This document shows, piece after piece, positions 46,997-59,634 of a DNA stretch of 64,000 bases. The DNA lies in assembly GCA_002007465.1 (NCBI GenBank), contig LNAC01000851.1, positions 513,259 to 577,258 of the forward strand, in the 5' to 3' direction. This stretch comes from Ailurus styani (Eukaryota; Chordata; Mammalia; Carnivora; Ailuridae). Every line of letters begins with the position of its first letter. The first letter of the stretch is position 1. The notes beneath the pieces are model-generated. The model was not told where the DNA came from, ran no database searches, and worked only from the letters and a program-made list of their open reading frames with translations. Made by a program: the position numbers and the translations under genes.

Positions 46997-47470
46997 TGCA
47001 GTTCAGACACATAGTCTGCTAAGGTCACGTGTGCTTTCCACGGCGCCAGCAGAGAGCAGTTAGGCTGGCTTCTCCAAACAAAGTGGAAGCCCCACTCATA
47101 CAGAGAAAATTCCCCCTCGGGTCCCACACCCGGTGCAACATGCTAACGAGGGAAGGAGGGAGAGGACCACATTGTTCTGATTGGTTGGAAGGGCCTCGTC
47201 CTGACTGGTCAATATTGGCAGGCAACTCAGGCAGCCCATCCCTGCTTTTCGGAGCCCGGTCCTCTGGTTTAGGTCCAGCTTGTCAGAGGGGCGGCATCCT
47301 GCTTCTGCTCTGTAAGCAAAGCAGTTTAATAATAACAACAAACAGAAAGCGCCGCAGGTGCATAAGGCTTTTCACTTGGGGCTTGTTCCAATGGTCCCTG
47401 ACTGTCTCAATTTCACTGGGCAGAGGTCCCAGTTTCTTAGTCCCTGTTAGAATTTTAAAATAATAATAAT
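46997..47470. other. CpG-containing unique segment with CCAAT boxes
   Basis: More CpG and GC than its surroundings. It contains CCAAT-type motifs (ctgattggttgg at about 47177; gtcaatattgg at about 47209) and a kB-like ggaaaattccccctc-type element at about 47105. It might be an old LTR or a distal promoter. I recognise neither an exon nor a repeat family. Confidence 0.35.
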
Positions 47471-47694
47471 TTTTAAAGCCTCAATCTTGTTTCTCAGAGA
47501 CATCACCAGAAAATGGAGGCACTGAAAAAATCTGTGCATAGACGTAACCAAGGTGTCTGCTCGCTGCTGAGTGAGGCAGCCCCTACGCTCCACCCCTCCG
47601 CTGTGGAAAGCTGTGCATTTTGACATGCCCAGAAAACACTTCCTAACCCTCCTCACTCTGTGTGTCAGTGCAGGTCATGGTATCTAACTCTGGC

Positions 47695-47885
47695 CTAGAA
47701 CAGTGACTCCTCACTGTCATCCCACATTATAATCAGCTGGGTGCCTTTAAGACTCCCAGTGCCCATCCCACTCCACCCACCCCCATCCCTCCACCATAAT
47801 TCTGATTGGGGTTAGCTGTTTACCAGTGTCAGGCTCCCAGGTGTTTCTACATGTGTCCATGGTTCAGAACCAGGGCCCATGGAAG
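47695..47885. repeat. hAT-type DNA transposon fossil, decayed
   Basis: Gaacagtgactcctcactgt, cacattataatcagctgggt, taagactcccagtgcccatc and tgattggggttagctgttta resemble the MER20/MER5-like group. Low confidence in the exact family. Confidence 0.45.
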
Positions 47886-48029
47886 TATAATCAGACCATT
47901 TGTGATATTGTGCAGATTCAAAAAGAAATGCTGCATGTTCCGTAGGTTTTTGCTACTCAAAGTGTGGGTGGGCCTTAAACTAGTGGCTTTAACCAGAAAG
48001 AGATTTTTGGAATTCTTAGAGAATAGCAT

Positions 48030-48195
48030 TGTCAAGTAGCACTTTCTGGAGTGAGAGAAATGCCCTACATCTTTCCTGTCCAATAGGGTAGCTGTTGGCA
48101 CATGCAGCTATTGAGCCTTTGAGAGGTGGCTCATGCAACTAGGAATAAAATGTTTGATCTTTTTAAATTAATTTAAATTTACTTTTAAAGAGTCA
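48030..48195. repeat. hAT-like DNA transposon fossil
   Basis: Tcaagtagcactttctggag, ctgtccaatagggtagctgt, ggcacatgcagctattgagc. Same family as 14530-14780, same direction. Confidence 0.6.
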
Positions 48196-48277
48196 CATAT
48201 AAGTAGTGGTTGCATTACGGGGCAAAGCAGGGAGGGAATTATTAAGAGGCTGACTTGGCCAACAAAGATTACCGTTC

Positions 48278-49424
<1,147 letters not shown>

Positions 49425-49504
49425 AAAGATTACCATTCCTTCCATAGTATAGAGAAGATGCCCCTTCTGCTTTGCCCTCAGCTATCCTGAAACAGGAGAT
49501 ATGC

Positions 49505-49690
49505 CTTAGAGCAGCCATTCTCAAGGTCTGGTTGTGGGACCAGCAGGAGCAGCATCACCTGGGAGCTTGTTAACAATGCAGGATCTCTGGCCCCACCCAG
49601 ACCTACTGAATCAGAACCTGCATTTAAACAGGTCCCCAGGTGATCTGTACAAACATTGAGAAGTATAAGTTTGAGAAACTCTGCAGTAGA
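49505..49690. repeat. MER20-like hAT DNA transposon fossil
   Basis: Gcagccattctcaaggtctg opens; gacctactgaatcagaacct is central; ttgagaaactctgc closes. Best preserved of the group, in the opposite direction to 31226-31400. Confidence 0.75.
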
Positions 49691-49806
49691 TAGCCACTCT
49701 GCCCTCAGAAGACACATAGCCATTTACACAGACAGCTTGTATATTGTCACTGGTATCAGTGTATATTATAAGAATTGCCAATTGGAACGGTGAGGGGGAG
49801 CAAGGA

Positions 49807-49943
49807 GAGGGCCTGGATGTCTCAGTTGGTTAAGCATCCTACTCTTGATCTCAGCTCAGGTCTTTGTATTAGTTGTCGTGAGTTCAAGCCCAGCATTGGG
49901 TTCCATGCTAGGCATGGAGCCTACTTAAGAAAAAAAAAAAAAA
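49807..49943 (+). repeat. SINEC, diverged, short
   Basis: Gggcctggatgtctcagttg head, gagttcaagcccagcattgg, then ggagcctacttaag and a pure A-tail. No CT-rich middle, so an older subfamily. Bases 49944-50914 hold no gene or clear repeat. Confidence 0.85.
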
Positions 49944-50928
49944 CAATTGGAGATAGGCACATTTGAAATTGGGGATGGATTGGTGAATTTGGAGGACAAA
50001 AGAGTTATATGTTAGTTCCACTAAGTTGGGGGTAAAGGAGAAACTATAGAGAATTGAAAGGCCAAGATCTAACTCAGGCTGTATCTTACCTTATCTTGAA
50101 ATTCACCCCACTCTTTAGATGTGGACCTATGGCAGATATGCTGCCAGATACCATGTTAATATTGGAAATTCCTGCATTGTACTGATCGACTAAGCAGGCC
50201 TATCTCCTTTCTACAGTGAAATTGGGAACTGATTCTACTCTTTACCTTCTGAAGTCCCACCAGATTTTGCTTCACTTGCAAGATGAGAGATTTCTCCTTT
50301 GAGGCTATTAAAAACAACAGCCAAAAAAACTCAACCAACAAAGTCATTGCACTTAGCAAAAAAGGGGCAGAAAATAGAACAAGGAGGAGAGTGGCTTATG
50401 TAACAGCAACTTTTGGTAATAAGTGTGGGGACAGGTCCCACTGGGAGGACATTTAGGCTGTAATTTTTGAAATGAGAATTGGGCCCCAGCTGGATAGTGG
50501 TAAGGTTCAAAGCCAAGAGCCAGCACAGTCAGGAAGTGGAATAGCGGATGACTCAGCCCACAGGGCATGGGAGGTTGGGATGATTGCTTCACCCAGGGGA
50601 GCACCAACAGCCATCTGTTGTGTTGGTGGTGTTGTGTAGTCATCTTGGGGTGAGCAAGAATAAAAATCAGTCTTCCTACAGCTCATGAGAGTAATTTAAT
50701 CGCAGTTCTGCATGCCAATATTTAGCACCAACCATCCCTGAACTTTCCTTAGGGTTGAATTTTCCTTGCCTTGGGACCCGCTGTCCCCATACTCATTTCC
50801 TCACTTAGTGCCCCAATCCAAATATAAAATTAACAACTGGGAATTGGCTTTAAATGCCTCTTTCACAGCTGTTCATACCAGCCCAAATACCTTAGAAATC
50901 AGATTCAACTATTTAAAATCAACATTCA

Positions 50929-51132
50929 GGGCGCCTGGGTGGCTCAGTGGGTTAAAGCCGCTGCCTTCGGCTCAGGTCATGATCCCAGGGTCCTGGGATC
51001 GAGGCCCACATCGGGCTCTCTGCTCAGCAGGGAGCCTGCTTCCTCCTCTCTCCTCTCTCTGCCTACTTGTAATCTCTCTCTCTGTGTCAAGTGAATAAAT
51101 AAAATCTTTAAAAAATAAATAAATAAAAAAAT
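50929..51132 (+). repeat. SINEC, full length, young
   Basis: Almost identical to the consensus, with (AATAAA)n tail. The perfect 14-bp target duplication AAAATCAACATTCA is at 50915-50928 and 51133-51146. Confidence 0.97.
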
Positions 51133-51177
51133 AAAATCAACATTCATCTCTCCCCATATAAAAAAAAAAGCTATTTT

Positions 51178-51400
51178 TTAAAGACTTATTTATTTATTTA
51201 TTTATTTGAGAGAGTGTGTGTGTGCATGAGCAGGGGGAGGGCCAGAGGGAGAGGGAGAGAATCTCAAGTAGACTCCTTATTGCATAGAGCACCACGGGGT
51301 TGGGGTAGGGGGGAGAGCTCCATCTCCCAACCCTGAGACCAAGACCTGAGCCGAAACCAAGAGTGGGATGTATAACCAACTGCGCCACTCAGGAGCCCCC
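51178..51400 (-). repeat. SINEC, minus strand, old
   Basis: Reversed SINE with expanded (TTTA)n and a GT-rich middle; the head end reads aactgcgccactcaggagcc. No clear target duplication. Bases 51406-52545 contain no gene or clear repeat. Confidence 0.88.
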
Positions 51401-52560
51401 CAAAACTTTTTTTTTTTTGAGAGCTATCATTACAGAATTTCATTTGCAAATAAGCACGAGATGAAAACAAATGAGGTATTTTATTCTGGCATTTCATGTG
51501 ATTCTACCCACATGCAAGAGCAAAGCCGTTGAGGGAATTTCATCCATGGCCTCCTCCCCCAGGACCTACTAGGTCCTGGCACAAGAAAAAACACCACTGG
51601 TAACTTTTTATGTTCCGCCACCAAAATAAGGATACAGATAAAAAGTCCAAACATGGGTCAAAAGTATCTATTCAAAAAAGTTTTTCAAAATTACTCTCCT
51701 GCAAAAACAAAATAAGGGAAGAAATAGAGGCTGAAGATACATTAATTCACGGACATGGGAACCAGCAAGAAGGTAAAGCTGGTCCAAAGAGTATAGGAAG
51801 ATGTGGGAACTTGGAGCCATACACAAAAACTCTAAAGAGAAAAGTGAAAAGTGCTACATATAAGACAGTTCATGAGCACTGGGGCAACCAGAACTTGGTG
51901 ATCTGTTTTACCTGAGGGAAACTGTTTGCTTCTCTTAAACAAGACCCACAAGTTAACATTCTGAGCCTTAATCGATAATAGTGAGACAAGCAGGGGTACA
52001 TTCCCCAACATGGCTGCATAATCTCTGAGTGGACAGGTTGAATAATGGCTCAGTGTGACACTGAAAGGACAGACTAGCCTTACCCCCAATCCCAATCCTC
52101 TCTTGGCCTTTTTTTCCAAGTGCTGGGTAATGTCATGGATCTCCAACTGGTTTCAATTGAAATCACTCATTATACACGCAATGTTCACGAGGGATTCAGC
52201 CAAGCAGGCCTGAGATTCCTCTAGTTTCTTAGCATATTCATTAAAAGCATGGCCTTTCTCCTCCCTAAAATGTCCCCTTTGAAGCCCACTACCCCCAACA
52301 TGGTACAAGATATTAATTCAAGGAAACTTCATGGAATAACTAGATTCCTCTCACTTGCAAACCTGCCTTTGTTCCTGCTCCATGGTGCCCATGTTTCATT
52401 CAAGGCAGCAGGAAAGCATAGCAGGAAACATTTAGTTGAGCACATTCTCACCCATAAGCAAGTGAGAAATGAAACGGGAATGTTTGACTGGGTTGAATTA
52501 AATGTTCCTCTCTCTCGGAGTGCAATACATGCATGAAACAGTGTAAAATTGAAACACTTG

Positions 52561-52699
52561 GGGTACCTGGGTGGTTCAGTGGGTTAAAGCCTCTGCCTTC
52601 GGCTCAGGGAGTCTGCTTCCTCCTCTCCCTGTGCCTGCCTCTCTGCTTACTTGTGTTCTCTCTCTGTGTGTCAAATAAGTAAATAAAATCTTGAAAAAG
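52561..52699 (+). repeat. SINEC with internal deletion
   Basis: Normal head through ggctca, then directly gggagtctgcttcctcctct. About 50-60 bp covering the B-box region are missing. The target duplication AAATTGAAACAC(T/G)TG is at 52546-52560 and 52700-52714. Confidence 0.94.
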
Positions 52700-53189
52700 A
52701 AATTGAAACACGTGATTTAATGTTAATTTCTCTTTGGGGGGACTCTACAGTTTAAAAAAAGAAAGGAATTAGTGAATTATGATGGTAAAAGTTCATTGTC
52801 AAATATCATGTTCCCCTCAAAGAAATTTTTCACCCTAAAGTTAGATGAACAGAAAAACTTTGGTTATCTTTTTTAAAAAGATAAACTGATTTTTTTTCAT
52901 ATTTATGTGAATATGATTTCTCTATATTTGTTTTTGCCACTTATTATAGAGGACCACTGTGTTTTTCACCTTTCTTCATGTGGATGCATTAATTAGAAAC
53001 TTAGGAGAAGTGGGAGCATGTATTTTTCCATTTTTTAGGAACCTAAGTATTCATGAACCTGTCTTTCAGCATTTGAAAAAGTATTGGTAAACCTAGAGAA
53101 ATTTCTCAATGCTGTTGCTTAAAGAATAGCAACAAGATTCATCACATATCACTACTCAAAACATATTTTCATTTATTTTGATAATTATT

Positions 53190-53640
53190 GATTCACTTGT
53201 GACTCCTACCCCCAAAATATGTTCAGGTCTTATCCTCTGCTACCTGTGAAGATGATCTTATTCAGAGAGAGCCTTCACAGATAGAAACAAGTTAAGATGA
53301 GACTATATTGGATTCACATGGGCCCTAATCCAGTGACTGGTGTCCTTATAAGAGGGAAATTTGGACACAGACACACAGGGAGAATGCCATGTGACCACAG
53401 AGGCAGAAATGGAGTTATGTTGCTGCGAGCCAAGAAATACCAAGGACTGGCAACCATCACCAGGAAGCTGAGAGATTGACATGGAATAGACTCTCCCTTG
53501 AGCCCCCAAGAAGGCAACAACCCAGACTGATTTGGGACTTCTGGTCTCTGGAGCTGGGAGAGAAGGAATATCTGTTGTTGTAAGAGACCCAATTTGTGTT
53601 AATTTGGCATGGTGGCCCTAGGAAACCAATTCCATGATGA
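53190..53640. repeat. Ancient interspersed repeat, same family as 880-1450
   Basis: Attggattcacatgggccct, gactggtgtccttataagag, acacagggagaatgccatgt and ggtggccctaggaaaccaat are a well-preserved copy in the opposite direction. Overlapping open frames of 60-90 codons are incidental. Bases 53641-54030 hold nothing recognised. Confidence 0.65.
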
Positions 53641-54052
53641 TTCAGATAGTGACACGAAAATAATACCAAGTTTATAAACACACTAGGTCTCTTTGATTGG
53701 ATTTTAACTAGTTAGGAAAAAGCTATAACTATTGGAAAATTGCACAACACTCTTTCAGTTCTCTGTCCATTTCCAGGTGGGGCAGTGGTACTAACAGGAC
53801 AGATAGGACTCCCCAGCTTTGCCACCTCTGATGGGACATCCATTCAAGGTGACACCTGGAGATGTCAAGGCCACAGGGCCACTGCCCATCACCTACACCC
53901 ACAACCCTCCCTGAAGTCCCAAAGATGGGAGCAAATCCATCTGTGATTCTTCCAGAGGTAGTGGTTGGCCATGGGTTTATGGAATGAGGCTTAGACACCA
54001 GTACTGGGGTAGGGGTGGGAGATACTGTCTAAAGGGGATGGATGTTTGTATG

Positions 54053-54890
54053 TCTACAAATGGCCAACAGACACATGAAAAAGTGTTCATCATCACTAGC
54101 CATCAGGGAAACTCAAATCAAAACCACATTGAGATACCACCTTATACCAGTTAGAATGGCCCAAATCAATAAGACAGGAAACAACAAGTGTTGGAGAGGA
54201 TGTGGAGAAAGGGGAACCCTCTTTCACTGTTGGTGGGAATGAAAGTTGGTGCAGCTACTTTGGAAAACAGTGTGGATATTCCTCCAAAAATTAAAAATAA
54301 AGCTACCCTATGACCCTGCAATTGTACTACTGGGTATTTACTCCAAAGATACAGATGTAGTGAAAAGAAGGGCCATATGTACCCCAATGTTCATAGCAGC
54401 AACGTCCACAATCGCCAAACTGTGGAAAGAGCCAAAATGCCCTTCTACAGATGAATGGATAAAGAAGATGTGGTCCATATATACAATGGAATATTAGCCA
54501 TCAGAAAGGATGAATACCCTACTTTGGTATCAACATGGATGGGTCTGGAGGAGATTATGCTGAGTGAAATAAGTCAAGCAGAGAAAGTCAATTCCATATG
54601 GTTTCACTTACTTGTGGAACATAAGGAATAAAATGGAGGACTCTAGGGGAAGGGAAGGAAAAGTGAGTTGGTGTAAATTGGAAGGGGAGACATACCGTGA
54701 GAGACTGTGGACTCTGAGAAACAAACTGAGGGTTATGGAGGGGAGGGGTTTGGGGGGATGGGTAAGCCTGGTGGTGGGTATTAAGGAGGGCATGTATTGC
54801 ATGGAGCACTGGGTTTGGTGCATAAACAATGAACCTTGGATCACTGAAAAAATAAAATAAAATATTTTTTAAAATAATAAATAAATAAAT
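54053..54890 (+). mobile_element. LINE-1 3' end, older carnivore subfamily
   Basis: From tctacaaatggccaacagac to the (AATA)n tail. It covers part of ORF2 and the older 3' UTR (gagcactgggtttggtgcat). A decayed target duplication of about 20 bp (aaaggg(g)atgg(a)tg...tatg) lies at 54031-54052 and 54891-54910. Diverged from the four young L1s. Confidence 0.88.
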
Positions 54891-54910
54891 AAAGGGAATG
54901 GGTGTGTATG

Positions 54911-55924
54911 AGAGACCAAGACTTCTGCAGCTTCTGCTCTCATTTGCTCTTACATGGGTGGGCTGAAGGCCCATGCCAAAGGGTGGGCAGAAGATGAAAG
55001 AGCATTCTCCCTATGAAACATCACCTTCAAGGGGCAGAGTCTGAGCCTGGGGCCAGGGTGGGACAGTAGCAGACAAGCTCAGGATGAATAGGAGGATCAT
55101 AGTCCCAGCCCTGGGACCTCTGGAAGGCCAGTAGGGACATAGACCACGTGGCTACTGGAGCATACAATGGCCACTTCTTACTCTACTGTGCACCGAATCT
55201 CCATCCAAGGGGGCTTCTAGCTTGAGGGAACCACTGTCCTTAGCAATCATTTGCCTTCATTAGCCATGTTTTTGGAGTCCAGGAAAAGAAGAGTCCAGCA
55301 GATACAATTCTCTGAGACACAAGCATGCGTGACCCGCCCTCAGAGGAGACCAGTGGGGGAAACTGAGTCGTTGTCAATCCCAGGATCTGCCATCACTGCC
55401 CCCATCAGCAGATGTGGGGGTATATTCCAGGGGGCAGCTGGCCCATGAGTGGCATTTTTATTCACTCTGGCATCTGCTGAGATGTGCTCTTTTTCTCTGC
55501 TTTTCTTCATTGGTCCCCATGCTGGTCCCTGGGGCCAACTGGCAGGTGTGATAATTCCATGGATCTGTCTTAGGTCCATGTGCCTCTGTCTCCTCATAAA
55601 TATTTCTTCTGCTTTTATATCATGTTGAATGAGGGAGGACCCTGGAATCTTCCCACTTTGAAAAGAGTCGCAGGGATCTGTGATTCCTCCTGATCACAAC
55701 CAGGACTTACGAGGGAGCAGGGAATTTACACCTTTCCTTCAGAAGGCTCACACTAACATGATGCCTGGCCAGAAGCATCCTGAGTTGAATTGTCATTCAG
55801 AGAAATAATATCATCTTCAGGTTCAGGGTGCATGTTATGTGCCAAGGACAAAGCGCCCTAGAATACAAGAATTGTAAGTTGTGTCCACTGACCAGCACCA
55901 GGTACATTCCAAAAGTATTGAACG
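54911..55924. other. Intergenic stretch without genes
   Basis: About 1 kb of mixed composition. Short open frames on both strands around 55250-55600 show no known domain. Confidence 0.55.
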
Positions 55925-56265
55925 CTTAGACTTCATACAGCAACTAAACAAACAAACAAAAGCAGAAACAGACCCATAAATTCAGAGAACAAACTGATGG
56001 TTAACAGAGGGGAGTGGGCAAAATGCATGAAGGGGAGTGGGAGGTATAGGCTGCCAGTTATGCAGTTATGGAATGAATAAGTCACAGGGAAGAAAGGCAC
56101 AGCATAGGGGATAAGGTCAATGGTATTGTAATAACGTTGCATGGTGATAGATGGTAGCTACCCTTGTGGGGAGCACAGCACAACATATAGGGCTGTCCAA
56201 TCACTGTTGTGCTCCTGAAACTAACGTAACACTGTGTCAACTGGACTTTAATTTATAAAAAAAGT
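55925..56265 (+). repeat. Old LINE-1 3' end
   Basis: Ggttaacagaggggagtggg, tatggaatgaataagtcaca, agcataggggataaggtcaa and ctaacgtaacactgtgtcaa follow the order of an older L1 3' UTR. Bases 56266-56775 hold nothing recognised. Confidence 0.75.
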
Positions 56266-56775
56266 TCCTACAGTAAGCCACCTTATTATTTCCATCCTTC
56301 ACTTGACACTCTGAATAAACATAGGCTAATGGAAACAATCCAGAAAACACTGGAATATTCCCAATCATTTCTCTTCACTAGAGAGGTGATGTTATAGCTT
56401 GCTTAAGAGTGGAACACATGGAAGACACCTGATGTTACTTCTTCAGAACACTAATGACCCCTATGGGGGCCAGTTTCCCCACAATGTAACTCAAGGACTC
56501 CCAAGTCCCATATTCTAGGGTTCCCCTCTTCCTTAATATCCAAATGACATATCTGAAACTAGACTGATCTAGTCTGAAACTGCTAGTCTGAAACTGGCAG
56601 GCTGATCATACACATTTACCTCCCTCCCCTGCCCGCATCCCCCTAAAATGAAAGTTAAGGAGTGCAAACAGAATTCAATCCATCACAACAAAGAGATCTA
56701 TGTGAGCTCTGTCAGAAAATTTGAGCCAATGATAAATTTAACAAAGACAAAAGCAGATGAGAGGATCCTGCTGGA

Positions 56776-56987
56776 GGGGCACCTGGATCACTCAGTTGGT
56801 TAAGTGGCTGACTCTTGATTTTGGCTCAGGTCATGATCTCAGGGTCATGAGATCGAGCCCCATGTCAGGCTCCTGCTTAGCCAGGAGTCGCTTGAGATTC
56901 TCCCTCTCCCTCTGCCCTTCCTCCCTCCCCCTGCCACCACTCCTGTGTGCTCTCTCGTGCAAATAAATAAATAAATCTTTTTAAAAA
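56776..56987 (+). repeat. SINEC, older copy
   Basis: Ggggcacctggatcactcag head, gagatcgagccccatgtcag, long CT-rich middle, aaataaataaataaatcttt tail. No convincing target duplication. Confidence 0.92.
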
Positions 56988-56999
56988 GAGGATATTGGT

Positions 57000-57350
57000 A
57001 GATAAAACAGGGCAATGAATGAAAGACTCAGCCCCAGACATTTAACAACTTGGAAGATAAAGAAAACTTTCCAGAGGAAAAGAAAATCAGATCAATCTTA
57101 AAGGGAAGGAGATTCAGACTGACAGCATCCATTAGTTAGATCTCTTTTCAACAACACCAGATGGCAAAACACAATGAAGAAATGCCTTCAAATGAGGAGG
57201 GGAAAGTATTTTGAGCCTCAAATGTCACAGTTAATCAAAATATCAATTAAGCACCAGCGCAAAATAAATATGTCTCTAGACATACACAGACACTGAAAGT
57301 TAGCCTCCCAGAAACCTTCCTGAGATAAAATGAGGGGGGAAAAAAAACCA
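57000..57350. repeat. Ancient LINE-like fragment
   Basis: Ggagattcagactgacagca, caacaccagatggcaaaaca, atgccttcaaatgaggaggg and atcaattaagcaccagcgca match a very old L1/HAL1-type sequence; a related piece is at 62080-62270. Confidence 0.5.
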
Positions 57351-57621
57351 ACCAAACAAACAAAGAAAAAAGAACTGAGATCTAGAAAATAGTGGATTTA
57401 CCCCAGAAGTACAGAGAGAAAGAGTTTTGGGACTATGGTTCTCAGCAGATCTAGAAAAGAACCCCAATTCAGATTGGAGCAGAAATACAGAAGTCTCTGG
57501 AAGAATGTTTTCAGAGAGAAAGTGGTTTCCCTGCAACAGGTAGTATAATTGAAAGTCTGGGTATTTCTGAAGATCTGTGATGGTAAATATGCTTTGTTGA
57601 CAACACAAAAAATAAAAAATA

Positions 57622-57711
57622 AGAAGGGAAGGAAGGAAGGAAGGATGGAAGGAAGGAAGGAAGGAAGGGAGGAAGGAAGGGAGGGAGGGAGGGAGGGAGG
57701 GAGGGAAGAAA
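57622..57711. repeat. (GGAA)n / (GGGA)n microsatellite
   Basis: About 90 bp of GGAA units changing to GGGA, interrupted once by GGAT. The reverse strand reads as a serine/phenylalanine/proline-rich low-complexity open frame, not a gene. Bases 57712-58650 hold no feature I recognise. Confidence 0.95.
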
Positions 57712-58659
57712 GGTGGGAAAATTAGAAACTTTGGGAGGAAAAGAACCATTTAAGAAAACAAAGGTTCAAATATGAAGTCAACTGAAATATAGCATGATCA
57801 TGATTTTGAGGAATTAAAGAGGGTCAAGAAGAAAATTCATTTGACTTTGATACTAGAAGCATCTTGAATGGTGATGTTTGATTCATTAGAGAAGGAAGAG
57901 AAATCTTAGCCCATTATGAGGCTGTAGAGCAAACCCAGGTTATAATGATGTTAATGTGGTTTATTATTGTTCAGTCTTTAGAATCAACCTGTAAACAAGG
58001 TCTAGAAAACGGAATTATTATTATAGAGCAGAATGCGCAAGCAAAAGTAAAAATGTATCTGATAAAGATGATGGAGGGAAGAGTTCTATCCTGGAGGTAA
58101 ACAGAAAAGGCCTGTCCTCTCTGCAACCCCTCCTGTCCTGTATCTACTGAGTTATGTTTGTTACAGGCCATATGCTGCTCCCCTGCTCCACACCTTTGGC
58201 CTTGCATCCCTGTCTCTTCTTCCAGCCTCACTGAGTCTAAGCTCAAGCTCCAGCTCACATTTCAATTTCCCTGGGCTGTCTCCTTTGGCAACCCCAGTCT
58301 ACGGTGATCTCACTGTACATTTGGGAACTGCTTCACAGACTCAAACTGACTTACCAGATGGAGGATTTAAAGAATGGTCTCTTCATACTGCTTATAAAAT
58401 CAAAACACATGCAAAATGCAGTAGCAAAGGGAAATTTCAACTAGTCATTTGGAAAACTTACCTAAAAACAAAGGATCTGATCTATCTTTGACTTCACCTT
58501 CCTGATTATTTTAAACTTTTGGAGCAAAAGCAATACAGATCCTTGTGCTCTGGCCACCACATTTTATTAATGAATAAAATTCATTAATATAACAGGGCAC
58601 CTGGCCTTTTCCTTACCAGGAAGAGAAGAGGACCAAGCCCCATTCTCCATAAGCACCTT

Positions 58660-58835
58660 GCTCTCTGGATGTAGAATTCAAGGTCCTTGGCCTCGGCTGC
58701 ATGCTGTCATCACCTGGGGGGCTTTTAAAACTCTTGATGCCTGGGCCACACTCCACATTAATTACATCACAATCTCTGAGTTAGGGCGGTGGGGTGCTGG
58801 GAGTCAGTGTTTTTTAAAAAAGCTTCCCAGTGATT
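58660..58835. repeat. hAT-type DNA transposon fossil
   Basis: Gctgcatgctgtcatcacct, gggggcttttaaaactcttg and caatctctgagttagggcgg are a decayed member of the MER20-like group. Confidence 0.5.
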
Positions 58836-58839
58836 CCAT

Positions 58840-59025
58840 GGGGCACCTGGGCGACTCAGTCTGTTAAGCATCCAACCCTTGATTTCAGCTCAGGTCATGA
58901 TCTCAAGGTCATGAGTTTGAGCCCCGCCTCAGGCTTTATGCTCAGCGTGGAGTCTGCATGAGATTCTCTCTCTCATTCTCCTTCTGCCCCTCCCCCCGCC
59001 ACTCATGCACTTGGCTGCCGCTTTT
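58840..59025 (+). repeat. SINEC, older copy without A-tail
   Basis: Ggggcacctgggcgactcag head through the CT-rich middle, ending ttggctgccgctttt without AATAAA or A-tail; 3'-truncated. It sits between two hAT fossils. Confidence 0.88.
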
Positions 59026-59205
59026 AGAACAGTGGCGCATCTGGAACCTTGGCTACATATTAGAATCATCTGGTAGTTCTAAGGCTGCTCATGCCTGGTC
59101 CCACTCTGGAGACCCTAATTTATAGGTAGGGGGTGAGACCTGGGCATCAGGAGTGTATCCAACTCTCCAGGTGATTGTAATTTATAGCCAAGGTGCCACT
59201 GCCTT
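59026..59205. repeat. hAT-type DNA transposon fossil
   Basis: Agaacagtggcgcatctgga, catattagaatcatctggta, accctaatttataggtaggg and tgggcatcaggagtgtatcc. Bases 59206-59630 hold nothing recognised. Confidence 0.5.
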
Positions 59206-59634
59206 GCCTGTCCCACAGCATTAACAGTGCAAGAGGATTTGGTGAGAGACCTCATAACAGGAGCTGGAGCTGGAGGATGCTGCACAGAGAAGGAAGAGGA
59301 GAAACCTCTTACTCACAGAAGTCAGCCACAAGAGCCTGGATGCAGGTGTCAGAGATTAACAGGGAAGCACAGAAGCCTGCTAAGGTGAGGCGTCTGGGCA
59401 CGGGGGACACAGGGACCAATGGCCCTAGGACATTCTTTCCTCCAGGCTCCGGAGGCCATGGAGCAGAGCAAAGGGGAAATGGCTTTCTCCCAGTGTTGCC
59501 CTCCTACTGGATTAAAGGTGAAACTCGAGGGGGGTATGTTGACTGGTGGAAGCCAATAAATGGGGGTGACCAGCAATCGTTTTCCAGGGCCTGGGGAGCT
59601 ACTCTCTAGGAGCTCATCCTTTCCTTCCATGGTA

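Noticed and set aside
55251..55597. Open frames on both strands near 55.3-55.6 kb as a possible RIN2 or other exon.
   Set aside because: No recognised protein similarity and no matched splice sites with continuing phase; left as intergenic.
57300..57749. A minus-strand open frame of about 150 codons.
   Set aside because: Its N-terminal part is the translated GGAA microsatellite; low-complexity, not a gene.
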